NCBI GenBank assembly: GCA_027493055.1
Contig: JAPUDO010000023.1
Span: 1 to 64,000, forward strand
Length of the DNA: 64,000 nt
Source of the DNA: Niabella sp.
GTDB lineage: Bacteria; Bacteroidota; Bacteroidia; Chitinophagales; Chitinophagaceae
Direction of reading: 5' to 3'
The notes beneath the pieces were generated by a model. It saw nothing but the letters and a program-made list of their open reading frames with translations. It had not been told where the DNA came from and made no database searches. Position 1 is the stretch's first letter. The number at the start of each line of letters is the position of its first letter. Shown in pieces: positions 40,532-50,155 of the stretch. The position numbers were made by a program, and so were the translations under genes.

Positions 40532-41401
40532 TTACCGGGCAGGAGGCAAAGAATCTTTTACCAGGATACAGTTAGTAAAAATAAAATCCGCCAGCTTTTC
40601 CGGATGCTCAACCGGGAAATGATGACCACTTAGTTCCTGTTCTCCTCTTGTCATAGGAACCACCGTAACGGTCCCGCCTGCCCTGATATAGTTTTGAACC
40701 AATACCAGGGTATTTTCATCATAAGGCACTATACTGTCTTTTAAACTGATGATGTGCAATACAGGCACCTTATAGGCTGCAAGTGTTTCCAGGTGGTCCT
40801 TTGGCTGATCTTTGTATTCAAGCGCCTGTATTTCTGTAAATCCAAATACCTGCAGCAGCTTTTCCCAATCAGATGGAGCACCTTTTCCTTTACCCTTTCC
40901 TCCAGGCCAGCTTGTGAAATCACACACGGGCGCTTCGGCATAAATGCAGCTTACTTTGCCGGGGTTTCTTTTAGCCCACGCATAAGCATATAACCCACCC
41001 CGGCTCACCGCTTCCAATGCGGGTTTCAGCGAAAATTTCTTTACGGTTGTGAGGTAATTGTAAAAATCGTCCCACAAATTCATGGCAGACGAATGCCCGT
41101 ACAAATCATTTGCCTTTATATAAGCAATATGAAAACCACGTTCCAGCAGGATGCTGTCCATTTCTGTATGCCAGTCTGGAAAATAAGCCCGCCATACCCA
41201 GGGATTGCCAGGCTGGGAAGTACGGGGAACGGTATACCAGGCCTCACTTCCATTCAATTTAAACACTACCCGTTTAAACCCTTTCCAGGCACTTTCCTGC
41301 TGCCCGGTAACAACCTGTGCGTTACCTGTATGAATGCCCATCCCAACTACAAGCAATAGCAACAACAATTTTTTATTTTTTATAGATATCTGCATTTCCA
41401 T
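40532..41401 (-). CDS. Secreted alpha/beta-hydrolase
   Basis: About 289 residues from the Met at 41401, which gives a signal peptide (MEMQISIKNKKLLLLLLVVGMGIHTGNAQ); a start at 41395 is equally possible and the 16 residues further upstream look like leader. The alpha/beta-hydrolase core is indicated by the nucleophile elbow EAVSRGGLYAYAWA (Ser in SRGG), the acid residue in VLHIISLKDSIVPYDEN and the His in SGHHFPVEHPE. The fold family includes carbohydrate esterases, and in this locus it may deacylate the polysaccharide (inference). It sits between the AraC regulator and GH105 genes, all on the minus strand with short gaps. Confidence 0.8.
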   Translation of the reverse strand: MEMQISIKNKKLLLLLLVVGMGIHTGNAQVVTGQQESAWKGFKRVVFKLNGSEAWYTVPRTSQPGNPWVWRAYFPDWHTEMDSILLERGFHIAYIKANDLYGHSSAMNLWDDFYNYLTTVKKFSLKPALEAVSRGGLYAYAWAKRNPGKVSCIYAEAPVCDFTSWPGGKGKGKGAPSDWEKLLQVFGFTEIQALEYKDQPKDHLETLAAYKVPVLHIISLKDSIVPYDENTLVLVQNYIRAGGTVTVVPMTRGEQELSGHHFPVEHPEKLADFIFTNCILVKDSLPPAR

Positions 41402-41456
41402 TCGCGGGAGATCAAACCAGGTAGTCAAAAAATAAGTGAAAAGATGCACCCTGTTG

Positions 41457-42320
41457 CTACATCATAAACTCCTTTTGATACATTAAAGGGCTACGGCCGG
41501 TGATGGTTTTAAAATATTTGTGAAAACTTGAAAAATTGTTAAACCCGCTTTCAAAACACAAACGTTTGAGACATATATTGGTTTCTATAAGAAGCCTGCA
41601 CGCATATCCTACCCTGAGCTCTATAAGATAATGTGAATATGTTTTTCCCGTCCTGGACTTAAAGTACCTGCAAAAGGAATTGGGACTAATATTTGCCACT
41701 TCAGCAATCTCTTCCAGTGCAATGCCATGCCTGAAGTGTTTAACAGAATAATCAAAAATCGCCTGAAGCCGCTCGTTTTCATCAGTATAATCACCGGGCC
41801 TGAATCCATGGGAAGATAGTTCGGTATAGCTTTGTTCTGAAGAAATAACCGTAAGCGCTTCTATCATCAGCAGTATTCGCTGGCTTCGTTCGGCCTGAGA
41901 AAGCTGTTCCAGAATAGCGCCAACACGGCTGCGCGCTTTGCCTTCAATCCGCAAGCCTCTTTTGGAACGTTCAAACACTGCTTTTATTTCTATATTTTCC
42001 GGAAGATCCAAAAACTGGCTTCCAAGAAAATTTTGCGGGAAATGGGCCACAAATACATTCACCTGCATGGAGTTCTCTTCAAAAAAAGAATCAGAAAAAC
42101 GCCAGTAGTGCGGAAGATTGGGTCCTACCAGTACAACATCGCCACTTTTGAAAGTTGAAATATTGTCTCCCATGAATTGTGTTCCTTCGCCACTTTTAAA
42201 ATAGATCAGTTCCAGCTCTGCATGAAGATGCCAGTGGTTATTTATATGCGGTACCAGATCATGTCTAAAGCTAAATGAGCAACGGGGCTCAGTATGCATT
42301 TTAAGCAATTGAGGTTTCAT
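41457..42320 (-). CDS. AraC-family transcriptional regulator
   Basis: A 287-residue regulator. The N-terminal half is a cupin sensor domain (HWHLHAELELIYFKSGEGTQFMGD, then FKSGDVVLVGPNLPHYW). The C-terminal 100 residues form two helix-turn-helix motifs: IALEEIAEVANISPNSFCRYFKSRTGKTY and RLCFESGFNNFSSFHKYFKTITGRSPLMYQ, the second being the AraC signature. It probably responds to a sugar released from the polysaccharide and controls the locus. It lies between the lipoprotein and hydrolase genes; the 193-bp gap before it contains a short palindrome (42421-42440). Confidence 0.92.
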   Translation of the reverse strand: MKPQLLKMHTEPRCSFSFRHDLVPHINNHWHLHAELELIYFKSGEGTQFMGDNISTFKSGDVVLVGPNLPHYWRFSDSFFEENSMQVNVFVAHFPQNFLGSQFLDLPENIEIKAVFERSKRGLRIEGKARSRVGAILEQLSQAERSQRILLMIEALTVISSEQSYTELSSHGFRPGDYTDENERLQAIFDYSVKHFRHGIALEEIAEVANISPNSFCRYFKSRTGKTYSHYLIELRVGYACRLLIETNICLKRLCFESGFNNFSSFHKYFKTITGRSPLMYQKEFMM

Positions 42321-42420
42321 AAAAACATCATTTTGTTTTCCAGCCTATTAGCAATTTTCTTTTATCCTTTAATTTCCCCTGAATATTTTATTATTGTTTT
42401 TAGCCGTGGGGAACTTCCAT

Positions 42421-42440
42421 ATCCCGAAAGCATCCGGGAT
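42421..42440. repeat. Short palindrome ATCCCG-AAAGCATC-CGGGAT wording variant
   Basis: Arms ATCCCG (42421-42426) and CGGGAT (42435-42440) around an 8-nt loop, in the gap between the surface lipoprotein and AraC genes. It belongs to the same dispersed family as the palindrome at 6430-6447. Confidence 0.4.
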
Positions 42441-42513
42441 TCATTCTTTGTGTATTTAATAAATGAAAAAATTTATATTGGTTTCGCCAAAATAATATCC
42501 TGCATCCAGGCTG

Positions 42514-43023
42514 TTACTGAATAACTAAAGGACGCCTGTGAGCAGTAGAAAATGTATCCACTACATACTGGCTGGTGCTGTCCCCAAGCAGATTAATTAC
42601 GGCCCTGCGTGTACCGGGCACAGGATTGTTTAACATTTTAATATAAATAGTATCCTTTGCCTGTCGGGCATTAGGAAAAATAATAGAAAACTTACCATCC
42701 TGCGGTTGCAAAATATTCCCGTTTTTGTCCACCACATTAAAGTCGGCTCCCAAAGCTGCGGGGTTATTAATTCCGGTAGTTTCTACCCTGTAATATGCTT
42801 TCGCATCGTAATCTCTTATGAATGTGGAGTAAAACTGTACCGGCAGTTTTATCAGTGTTGTTTGCGACCTGGTTACCCGTACCGTATCGTTGGTATTGGG
42901 AACATACACTACATAGTAATGATGATCGTATTCTGAAAGTCCTTTGGGGTAGTCCTTCTTTTCACAGGCAACTGCTGCTGCTATCAGGATGCAAAAGGCC
43001 AATAAATATTTTATAGATTTCAT
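42514..43023 (-). CDS. Surface lipoprotein accompanying SusCD (DUF4843-like)
   Basis: A 169-residue protein with a lipoprotein signal (AAAVACEKKDY, Cys20 as the lipid site). The mature part is beta-rich (YVVYVPNTNDTVRV, TLIKLPVQFYST) with a pattern like DUF4843 or related immunoglobulin-like lipoproteins that often follow susD in these loci. Such proteins are usually displayed on the cell surface and may bind glycans. It starts 31 bp after the susD stop and is clearly cotranscribed with it. Confidence 0.75.
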   Translation of the reverse strand: MKSIKYLLAFCILIAAAVACEKKDYPKGLSEYDHHYYVVYVPNTNDTVRVTRSQTTLIKLPVQFYSTFIRDYDAKAYYRVETTGINNPAALGADFNVVDKNGNILQPQDGKFSIIFPNARQAKDTIYIKMLNNPVPGTRRAVINLLGDSTSQYVVDTFSTAHRRPLVIQ

Positions 43024-43054
43024 ATTTCTACTTTTTAATAATTATAGCCAGATA

Positions 43055-44704
43055 TTATTTCCAGTTAGGGTTCTGGACTACATTGTTTTTGCTCAATGCT
43101 ATTTCATTTAGCGGAACAGGATATAAATAGTCCCGCTCAGCCCTGAACGACCTTGATGCGGAAGGCTCTACAATAAGAATGCTGTTTGCATTCAGGTTTA
43201 GTGTATTGGGATTAGTGCCCACCCACTCTGCGGCAACAAACTTGCCACCCAGCAGTTCCTTTGGAAGCACGGTTTCTGCTGTTTTCCACCTGATGAGATC
43301 ATCATAGCGGAAACCTTCCAGCGCCAGCTCCACAGTTCTTTCACGACGGATCTCTTCCCTCATGTTCAGGTTATTGGCCGTAACAAAAGCATTGGTTAAC
43401 TTAACCGGCATACCCACCCGGTCGCGAAGCAGGTTAATGGTTTTGTTGAGATCAACATCACTAACAGCGCCTGTCAGCTCATAAGTTGCCTCGGCATAAA
43501 TGAGCAGCACTTCGGCATACCGTATCAGCAACCGGTCCGCAACACTTCTTTGTGAAAGATCATCGGCATTTATATATCCTTTTTTAACACCATAGGAGGT
43601 TCTGCCGCCAATGCTGACAGAAGGGATCCATGGCCGTCCGTAGGAGTTCTCACCCATCAGAAAAACAGTAGCAGTAAGCCGGGGATCGCGGTTCTGGAGA
43701 ATGGTGTTGTAAGAAGTTTCGTTTTGCTCCGGTACAAAAAAGGGCGACTTTACAGAAGAAGGAGCATTATCTGTATTAAAAGCCGGCAGCCCGTCGGTAT
43801 ACAAATACATGCGGATCTGGTTCCTGGTAATAGCATTAGCCCCGTTTGCCAGTGCCCTTGGATTGCTATGTGTAAGAATAGGATTTGCTACGCTTTCGCC
43901 ATAAACCTTTACAAAAATATTTTCCTTATTGGCCGGTCCGTCCGCAGTGCTCAGGAACAGGTTCCGATAGTCGGGGTAAAGGGAATGTCCCTGCCCCATT
44001 ACATTGGAGGCTGCCTGCACCGCAGCCTGCAGGTGCTCCTGCCACCCGTTCTGACCATGAAACTTTAAACGGGTTCCTTCATATAAAGCAGCTCTTGCTT
44101 TTAAAGCCCAGGCAGCACTCCGGGTTACTCTTCCATATTCAGCAGCAGGAAGTGCTGCCATAGTGGGCAGCCATGATGCTGCAAAATCCAGGTCCTCATA
44201 AATTTGTTTAACAACTTCTGCACGTGGTGTGCGCGGCATAAATAGTTCAGGCGAGTTATAATCAAGCGTCTTTAACAATAGCGGCACATCGCCGTATTTC
44301 TGTAAAAGATTAAGGTATGCGTATGCCCTGAAGAAACGGGCCTCGCCAAAGTACCGGTTTTTGATCTCGTCAGCAACATTTGCTTTTTGTCCTTTTAAAA
44401 GGATATTGTTTGCTGTAAATATTTCCTTGTAGCGGTCACTCCAGTCTGTGCTGGTTGCAGGTACTTCGCGGGTGCCGTTGCTTACAGTATTAATGGAAAT
44501 AGCTACACTTTCATCTGACCGGGTATCATTCCAGTTGGGGGCTAATTGCTGATAGAGCCTGTTGGTTGCATTTACCAGATCAGTTTGTGTATTCCAGAAA
44601 TCATCATCGGGAAGTATGGATTCTGGTTTACGATCTATTGAACATGCAGCCAGCAGTATGTATAGAAAAACCGGCAGCAAATACAGTCTTTTATTCTTTT
44701 TCAT
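43055..44704 (-). CDS. SusD-family outer-membrane glycan-binding lipoprotein
   Basis: About 549 residues from the Met giving a lipoprotein signal (MKKNKRLYLLPVFLYILLAAC); the upstream ATG at 44743 would overlap susC by 23 bp and adds 13 residues of no apparent function. The helical repeat (TPR-like) core of SusD is visible in RYFGEARFFRAYAYLNLLQKYGDVPLL near residue 110 and the C-terminal segment ERTVELALEGFRYDDLIRWK near residue 450, both hallmarks of the family. It forms the lid of the SusC transporter and binds the oligosaccharide. Its start is 16 bp after the susC stop, so the pair is translationally close. Confidence 0.95.
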   Translation of the reverse strand: MKKNKRLYLLPVFLYILLAACSIDRKPESILPDDDFWNTQTDLVNATNRLYQQLAPNWNDTRSDESVAISINTVSNGTREVPATSTDWSDRYKEIFTANNILLKGQKANVADEIKNRYFGEARFFRAYAYLNLLQKYGDVPLLLKTLDYNSPELFMPRTPRAEVVKQIYEDLDFAASWLPTMAALPAAEYGRVTRSAAWALKARAALYEGTRLKFHGQNGWQEHLQAAVQAASNVMGQGHSLYPDYRNLFLSTADGPANKENIFVKVYGESVANPILTHSNPRALANGANAITRNQIRMYLYTDGLPAFNTDNAPSSVKSPFFVPEQNETSYNTILQNRDPRLTATVFLMGENSYGRPWIPSVSIGGRTSYGVKKGYINADDLSQRSVADRLLIRYAEVLLIYAEATYELTGAVSDVDLNKTINLLRDRVGMPVKLTNAFVTANNLNMREEIRRERTVELALEGFRYDDLIRWKTAETVLPKELLGGKFVAAEWVGTNPNTLNLNANSILIVEPSASRSFRAERDYLYPVPLNEIALSKNNVVQNPNWK

Positions 44705-44720
44705 AATTATAAGGCTGGCT

Positions 44721-47700
44721 TTATAGTAATAAATTAATACCAAAGGACACGGTCCTGTAGAAAGGATAGGTTACCGCCCCTACTCCGTTCCTGACTTCAG
44801 GGTCAAATACGGACAATACTTTGCTGGTTTCCCAAAGGTCCTGCCCGGAAACGTATATGCGCAGGTCTTTTATAAAATGTTTCTTTACAGGCACATTGTA
44901 TCCTAACTGCAGGTTTTTCAGCCGCAGGTAATTCCCGTTTTGCGCCCATTTATCGGAAGGCAGGTAATTAAAAGATGCGGTTTGGTACATCCTGGGGAAG
45001 TAGGCATCGGGGTTATCGGGTGTCCACCGGTCCAGATGTATGGTCCATGGCATGTTGGACGTAGCTACAAAAGGCGCCATCGTATTAATATCTATCAGGA
45101 ATTTTCGTTGTAATACGCCCTGGAAGAAAACAGAAAAATCAAATCCTTTCCAGTTCAGCCCAATATTAAATCCATAAGCGTACCGCGCATCTGCTGTTCC
45201 CAGGTACACCAGGTCTCCGTGGTTTTCAGGCGTTGCATTACCTACATTAATTTCATTATCCCCGTTTACATCTATATAGCGGATATCTCCCGGACCTGAT
45301 TTTACCGGGAAACCACCAGGGTGTTTAATTTTAGCCCGGTAATCATCTGCCTCCTGCTGGTTTTGGAAATATCCATTGGTACGGTATCCCCAAACAGTAT
45401 TTAAAGGATATCCTTCCAGCAGCGGCGTAATGCCTCCCAGCTCAGCGGAGTTGGTATTGATAACGTTGCGGCCGTCATATTTCAGCAGCTTATTCTGATT
45501 GTCGGAAAAGTTGACGCCTATGTTATAAGACAAAGAACCTATACGATCTTTCCATTTCAGATCCAGCTCATACCCCCAGCTTTTTAATTCTCCTACATTG
45601 AAAAAGGGCAGGTCCACACCAATCATGCTTGGTAGGTTAAGCGCGGCCAGCATATCTTTATTCTTCTTTACATAATAATCAGCCGTTAGTGAAAGCCTGT
45701 TGGTTAATAAGGAAATATCCACTCCAATATTTGATTGCTGAACTGTTTCCCATGTTACTGAAGGCGATGCCAGTACCGACTGGTAAATATATTGCGTGCG
45801 TGTATTATTGAACACCAGGTTGTCATTAGTGCTCAAACCGCTGGTGAGCAAGGGTATATATGGATACAGCCCCAGTGGAGAGCCATTTCCCAGTTGCCCC
45901 CAGGAACCCCTGAGTTTTAGCTCGTTGAGAAAAAACAGGCTGTTTTTCAAAAACGGCTCCTCGCCAATTCGCCAGGCACCGGAGAACGATGGGAAAAGCT
46001 GCCACCTGCTTTCAGGTGCAAGCCTTGAGCTTCCATCATACCGGTAAGAAGCTTCCAGCAAATACTTATTTCTGAAACCATAATTCAGGCGCCCGAAGGC
46101 TGATGCCATGGCCCATGTTTCAATGGTTTGGAAAGATTTTATGGTAAGGGGATCTCCATAATTAATGCTAAATGCGTCGTTGTTGATCATATTCTGGGCA
46201 GAGGCATCTACCCTGTCATTCCTGTACTCTTCATAAGACCCGCCCTGCATAACCGTAAGCTGGTGCGCCTCACCAATATTGAAGTTATAAGTAAGATAGC
46301 TTTGCAGGTTATTCTGGTACCCTCTTGCTTTTGCTATGGCTATTGAGTTGGGATCATTCAGACGGAAGCGTACGGTATTTTTGGTTCTTCCATACCAGAA
46401 TATGCTCCTGTTGTGCGTCTCTGAGTTATAAGCCGACTGGTTTCTCCAGCCAATAACATCCAGTGTCAGCCCTTTGATCACATTTTTTACCTGGAAATTG
46501 ACCCGGCCCGAAAAGTTTTCCAGGTTTGACTTTCTCATCCCGGTATTCTTTTCAATATCAACCGGATTTACCTGCAGATCGCCATTATAAGGCTGGCCGG
46601 TGATATCCTCATCAGGAGTGTATAATCCCTGGCGGGTGCGGCTTCTGTAAATCCGGTCTATGATAACATCGGTTCCATTGGAGTTCTCTTCAATAATATT
46701 GCTTACATAACCCATGTTAACCTTCAGGCTCAGGTAATGGCTGAGTTCTGCGTTAATATTAGCTTTCAGGTTATAACGATAATTATTATCCGGCCCATAA
46801 CGTAAAACACCATCGCGTGTATAAAAGCTACCCATTAATATATAGTTGAGCTTATCTGTTCCTCCACTTATAGACACCGCATGATTCTGCATGTGGTTGA
46901 CTTTATCCATTCCTTCTTTGATCCAGTCTGTGTTTCCGAAATATTCCCACCGGTCTGTATTTGGGTTAGGGCGGTACCAGAAATTGGGATTGCGTAACCA
47001 CTCATTCTGCTCTGCATTAAATTCTGCCGAACCGGTGGCATTCTGTCTCGACTCATCAATAAGCATTTGCTCATCCCAGGAAGTTAAGCGTTCAGGCATA
47101 CGGGCACTGATATTCAGCCCGTAATAACTGTTTAAAGAAACCCTTGTTTTACCGGAAGCAGCTTTCCTGGTTGTAATAAGAATAACGCCGGCCGCGGCAC
47201 GCGCTCCATAAATTGCAGAAGCCGATGCGTCCTTCAATACAGATATAGATTCTACTTCATTGGGATCTACCAGGTTAATATCCTGCTCAAGGCCATCTAC
47301 CAAAACCAACGCATCAGCATTATTTGCAGAAGTAGCGCCTCTTACCCGTATGCCCAGGCCCTCTGCACCGGGCTTTCCGCTGGAACGCAGTACCGTTAAA
47401 CCCGGTACCACACCCTGAAGAGCGCCGGTTACGTTAGGCACCGGGCGGTTTAACAGGTCTTTCCCCCCTATTTGTGTAACAGCACCGCTCAGGTTCACTT
47501 TTTTTTGTGTACCATAACCAACCACAACAATTTCACTCAGTTTTGTTTCGCTTTTTTGTAATGTTATCAATGCCGGCATTTCCTTAACTGCTACTTCTAA
47601 AGTATTATACCCCACTATTGAAATAATCAAAACCGATTGCTCATTCTGCACTTTAATTGAAAAGCTGCCATCAGCCCTGGTAACCGTACCATTGGTTGTG

Positions 47701-48155
47701 CCCTTTTCAATGATATTAGCATCCGCTATCGGCGCACCCATATCGTCCGCAATCCTTCCTTCAACAAGTTTTTCTGCCTGATCGGGTTCATTACCAATAA
47801 TAACGATAAGGTCTTTATTCATTTTCTTATATGAAAAAGGCGTGCTTTGAAGCACCTGCTGCATCAACTCATCAATAGTAGCATTGCGGGCAAATACGTC
47901 AATGCGCTGCCTGCTCAGTGCCACACTGTCGGTGTACACAAAACGATAATCATACCTGGATTCTATTCCCTGCAAAACAGACATGATTGAAATATTGGTC
48001 TGTCTAAGATTGATCTTTTCCTGGGAGAAGGAATTGATAGCAACCACCTGGCTGGAAGTAAGCAGTATCAAAAAAACGACAAGCTTCATTATCAACAGAT
48101 ATTTGATAATTAATTGCACCCCACTGCACATGGCCGGGCAATCCTTAATTTTCAT
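44721..48155 (-). CDS. SusC-family TonB-dependent transporter with STN domain
   Basis: An 1144-residue outer-membrane transporter. Order: signal region (MKLVVFLILLTSSQVVA), STN signalling domain (INLRQTNISIMSVLQGIESRYDYRFVYTDS, residues 45-120, only part quoted), carboxypeptidase-regulatory domain near 130-205 (VEGRIADDMGAPIADANIIEKGTTNG), the TonB box and plug (SEIVVVGYGTQKKVNLSGAV, then SGKPGAEGLGIRVRGATS), and the barrel up to the terminal Phe-type strand. The STN domain is the contact for an anti-sigma factor, fitting the FecR and sigma genes just upstream. It imports oligosaccharides with SusD by TonB/ExbBD energy. Confidence 0.95.
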   Translation of the reverse strand: MKIKDCPAMCSGVQLIIKYLLIMKLVVFLILLTSSQVVAINSFSQEKINLRQTNISIMSVLQGIESRYDYRFVYTDSVALSRQRIDVFARNATIDELMQQVLQSTPFSYKKMNKDLIVIIGNEPDQAEKLVEGRIADDMGAPIADANIIEKGTTNGTVTRADGSFSIKVQNEQSVLIISIVGYNTLEVAVKEMPALITLQKSETKLSEIVVVGYGTQKKVNLSGAVTQIGGKDLLNRPVPNVTGALQGVVPGLTVLRSSGKPGAEGLGIRVRGATSANNADALVLVDGLEQDINLVDPNEVESISVLKDASASAIYGARAAAGVILITTRKAASGKTRVSLNSYYGLNISARMPERLTSWDEQMLIDESRQNATGSAEFNAEQNEWLRNPNFWYRPNPNTDRWEYFGNTDWIKEGMDKVNHMQNHAVSISGGTDKLNYILMGSFYTRDGVLRYGPDNNYRYNLKANINAELSHYLSLKVNMGYVSNIIEENSNGTDVIIDRIYRSRTRQGLYTPDEDITGQPYNGDLQVNPVDIEKNTGMRKSNLENFSGRVNFQVKNVIKGLTLDVIGWRNQSAYNSETHNRSIFWYGRTKNTVRFRLNDPNSIAIAKARGYQNNLQSYLTYNFNIGEAHQLTVMQGGSYEEYRNDRVDASAQNMINNDAFSINYGDPLTIKSFQTIETWAMASAFGRLNYGFRNKYLLEASYRYDGSSRLAPESRWQLFPSFSGAWRIGEEPFLKNSLFFLNELKLRGSWGQLGNGSPLGLYPYIPLLTSGLSTNDNLVFNNTRTQYIYQSVLASPSVTWETVQQSNIGVDISLLTNRLSLTADYYVKKNKDMLAALNLPSMIGVDLPFFNVGELKSWGYELDLKWKDRIGSLSYNIGVNFSDNQNKLLKYDGRNVINTNSAELGGITPLLEGYPLNTVWGYRTNGYFQNQQEADDYRAKIKHPGGFPVKSGPGDIRYIDVNGDNEINVGNATPENHGDLVYLGTADARYAYGFNIGLNWKGFDFSVFFQGVLQRKFLIDINTMAPFVATSNMPWTIHLDRWTPDNPDAYFPRMYQTASFNYLPSDKWAQNGNYLRLKNLQLGYNVPVKKHFIKDLRIYVSGQDLWETSKVLSVFDPEVRNGVGAVTYPFYRTVSFGINLLL

Positions 48156-48303
48156 ACTTTTGCAATGATTTAAGTGGTAGAATATTGCTCTTCCGCAATT
48201 ATTATTACTGTCTTGATTCCGGCGGGAAATGTTACGAGCATTTTCCGCCTTTTCATTATGTAGAGATTAAGTTTCTTTTTTCATATATGCAATGCGTTTA
48301 TGG

Positions 48304-49359
48304 CTATTTAAAAATGATTACTACTGAGTCTTCAGTTTTATATTTTAAACCTGCAGCAAGCTTAAAGGTTTCTAATACTTCTGCAAGCGTTTCATTTTGA
48401 AATACTCCGCTCAGCCTTCTGTTCAAAAGACTGCTGTCCCGTACTATAATACGCGTATTATAGTACTGTTCCAGTTCTTTTATAATGATGCCGAACTTAA
48501 CCTGCTTAAACACCAGCTTATCCTGCATCCACTGTGTTTCCCGGGTAGTGGGAACGGCAGCAAGCGAATCATACCTGACTTTTACCACTGCAATTTCGGG
48601 CAGGTCATTTTCTTTTATTTCTGCTGATTCCCCGCCGGCATTTTTAACAATCACTTTTTCCATTGGCTTCAGGATAATTTTTTCTCCTGTCTTTCTTTTA
48701 AACTCTACTTCAACAGAACCTTCCAGCAACGTGGCCTCAGCGCTTTTTTCGTTGGCATAGGAACGCACATTAAACGCAGTTCCCACGGCTCTGATATCCA
48801 TAAGCGACGTATGAACAATAAAAGGATGCGCTTTATCCTTTGCTACTTCAAAATAAGCTTCGCCGGTTAAAAATACTGACCTGGTCTTTATCCCAAAAGA
48901 ATGATCATACGTGAGCTTAGAGCCTGCATTTACCCACACTTTGCTGCCATCTGGTAATGTAAGCCTGGTTTTAGATCCCTCACCTGTTGAAACGATATTG
49001 GCTGCTTCTGCAGGTGCTGTAACTTTAGTTGTGGAAGAATACACCAGGTATCCCACAGCCACTATAGCAATGATGGATGCAGCTGCCAGCCAAACTCTTG
49101 TCATTTTACGCACACTGCCCCTATTATTATTGTCCTCTGCCTGCTTAATACGGGCCCTTAACTTTTTAATCTCACCAGCAGCCTGGTCTTCGGAGGTCTT
49201 GTTAAAAACCACATCATCCGAAACGATCTTCAGCGTTTCCAGGACGTCAGCATACCATTCGTTCTGCTCCAGGGCATCATTTAATTCCCTTTGCTCCAGC
49301 AATGATATTTCACCGCTTTCTTTCTTCCTGATAAGTTCAATAAACCGGGATCGTTCCAT
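48304..49359 (-). CDS. FecR-family anti-sigma factor
   Basis: A 351-residue protein with an N-terminal cytoplasmic part (residues 1-85, MERSRFIELIRKKESGEISLLEQREL), one membrane helix near residues 87-107 (VWLAAASIIAIVAVGYLVYS), and a periplasmic FecR domain (TRLTLPDGSKVWVNAGSKLTYDHSFG then GEAYFEVAKDKAHPFIVHT and AVGTAFNVRSYANEKSAEATLLEGSVEV) with a DUF4974-type C-terminal domain that contacts the STN domain of SusC. It holds the sigma factor until the transporter signals the presence of ligand. It lies between sigma and susC. Confidence 0.93.
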   Translation of the reverse strand: MERSRFIELIRKKESGEISLLEQRELNDALEQNEWYADVLETLKIVSDDVVFNKTSEDQAAGEIKKLRARIKQAEDNNNRGSVRKMTRVWLAAASIIAIVAVGYLVYSSTTKVTAPAEAANIVSTGEGSKTRLTLPDGSKVWVNAGSKLTYDHSFGIKTRSVFLTGEAYFEVAKDKAHPFIVHTSLMDIRAVGTAFNVRSYANEKSAEATLLEGSVEVEFKRKTGEKIILKPMEKVIVKNAGGESAEIKENDLPEIAVVKVRYDSLAAVPTTRETQWMQDKLVFKQVKFGIIIKELEQYYNTRIIVRDSSLLNRRLSGVFQNETLAEVLETFKLAAGLKYKTEDSVVIIFK

Positions 49360-49445
49360 AAAAAAGCTACACTTATTAAGTTAAGAGTATTGAAGCATCA
49401 AAAACCCTTAGTCTTAATAAAAAAAATTTAACAGAGGAATGCCCC

Positions 49446-50036
49446 TCAGGAGCCGGACTTCCGTTTGGAGGAATAAGAGCGGGTATGATGGGGTAAAATT
49501 GTTTCAAGACATTCCACAATCCGGCTATAGGCCAGGGTCATGTGCGCTTCAACAGTTTTCACTGAAACATCAAGCAGGCCGGCAACATCTTTATATTTTA
49601 ACCCGTCTTCTTTAATTAACCGGAAAATAAGACGGCATTTATGAGGTAATGAGTTAATAGCTGCTTCCAGGAGCCGGCGGTTTTCCCTGGCTATTGCATC
49701 CAGTTCAGGGTTGGAGCATTCTAAGGTTACCAGATCGCTTTGCTCTTCAAAAAAAGTCACGCCTCTTTTCCGGGTTTTAAGGTAATGAACTGCATTGTTC
49801 TTTAAAGAACAATATAGATAGGTAGCTATATTATCTATGGAAGTAAGATTTCGCCTATTGGCCCAGATACCGGCAAAAAGATCCTGAACAAGATCCAACG
49901 CAACTTCCTGATCTCCTGCAAGCGTTGCTGCATAAGCCCGCATCCCGGGAGAAAAATAAAGATACAACTTCTCAAAAGCCTCATGAGAGCTCTCTTCTGC
50001 AATAAGAATGATCCAATTTCTTATGTCACTTTTCAT
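49446..50036 (-). CDS. ECF RNA polymerase sigma factor
   Basis: A 196-residue sigma-70 family protein of the extracytoplasmic-function class. Region 2 is in YLYFSPGMRAYAATLAGDQEVALDLVQDLFAGIWANR near residues 25-62 (family key residues RAYA, DLVQDLF, W), and region 4 in INSLPHKCRLIFRLIKEDGLKYKDVAGLLDVSVKTVEAHMTLAYSRI near residues 122-170, a helix-turn-helix. It works with the adjacent FecR and SusC as a surface-signalling system. No lead gene in the locus shows a specific -35 motif that I can define from a single case. Confidence 0.93.
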   Translation of the reverse strand: MKSDIRNWIILIAEESSHEAFEKLYLYFSPGMRAYAATLAGDQEVALDLVQDLFAGIWANRRNLTSIDNIATYLYCSLKNNAVHYLKTRKRGVTFFEEQSDLVTLECSNPELDAIARENRRLLEAAINSLPHKCRLIFRLIKEDGLKYKDVAGLLDVSVKTVEAHMTLAYSRIVECLETILPHHTRSYSSKRKSGS

Positions 50037-50155
50037 GAAGCTTCTGATCTTTTAATCACTGGTATCAATATTGTTTTTACCGCATAAAGTTGCTGCTTTT
50101 TATTGATTTGCCTTTATTTTTTTGAGCAATCATCATTTAAAATATCACAGGCCGT

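Noticed and set aside
48911-49384. Plus-strand open frame of 157 codons opposite FecR
   Set aside because: It is a shadow of the FecR gene, rich in Ser, Ala and Leu, as expected for antisense reading.
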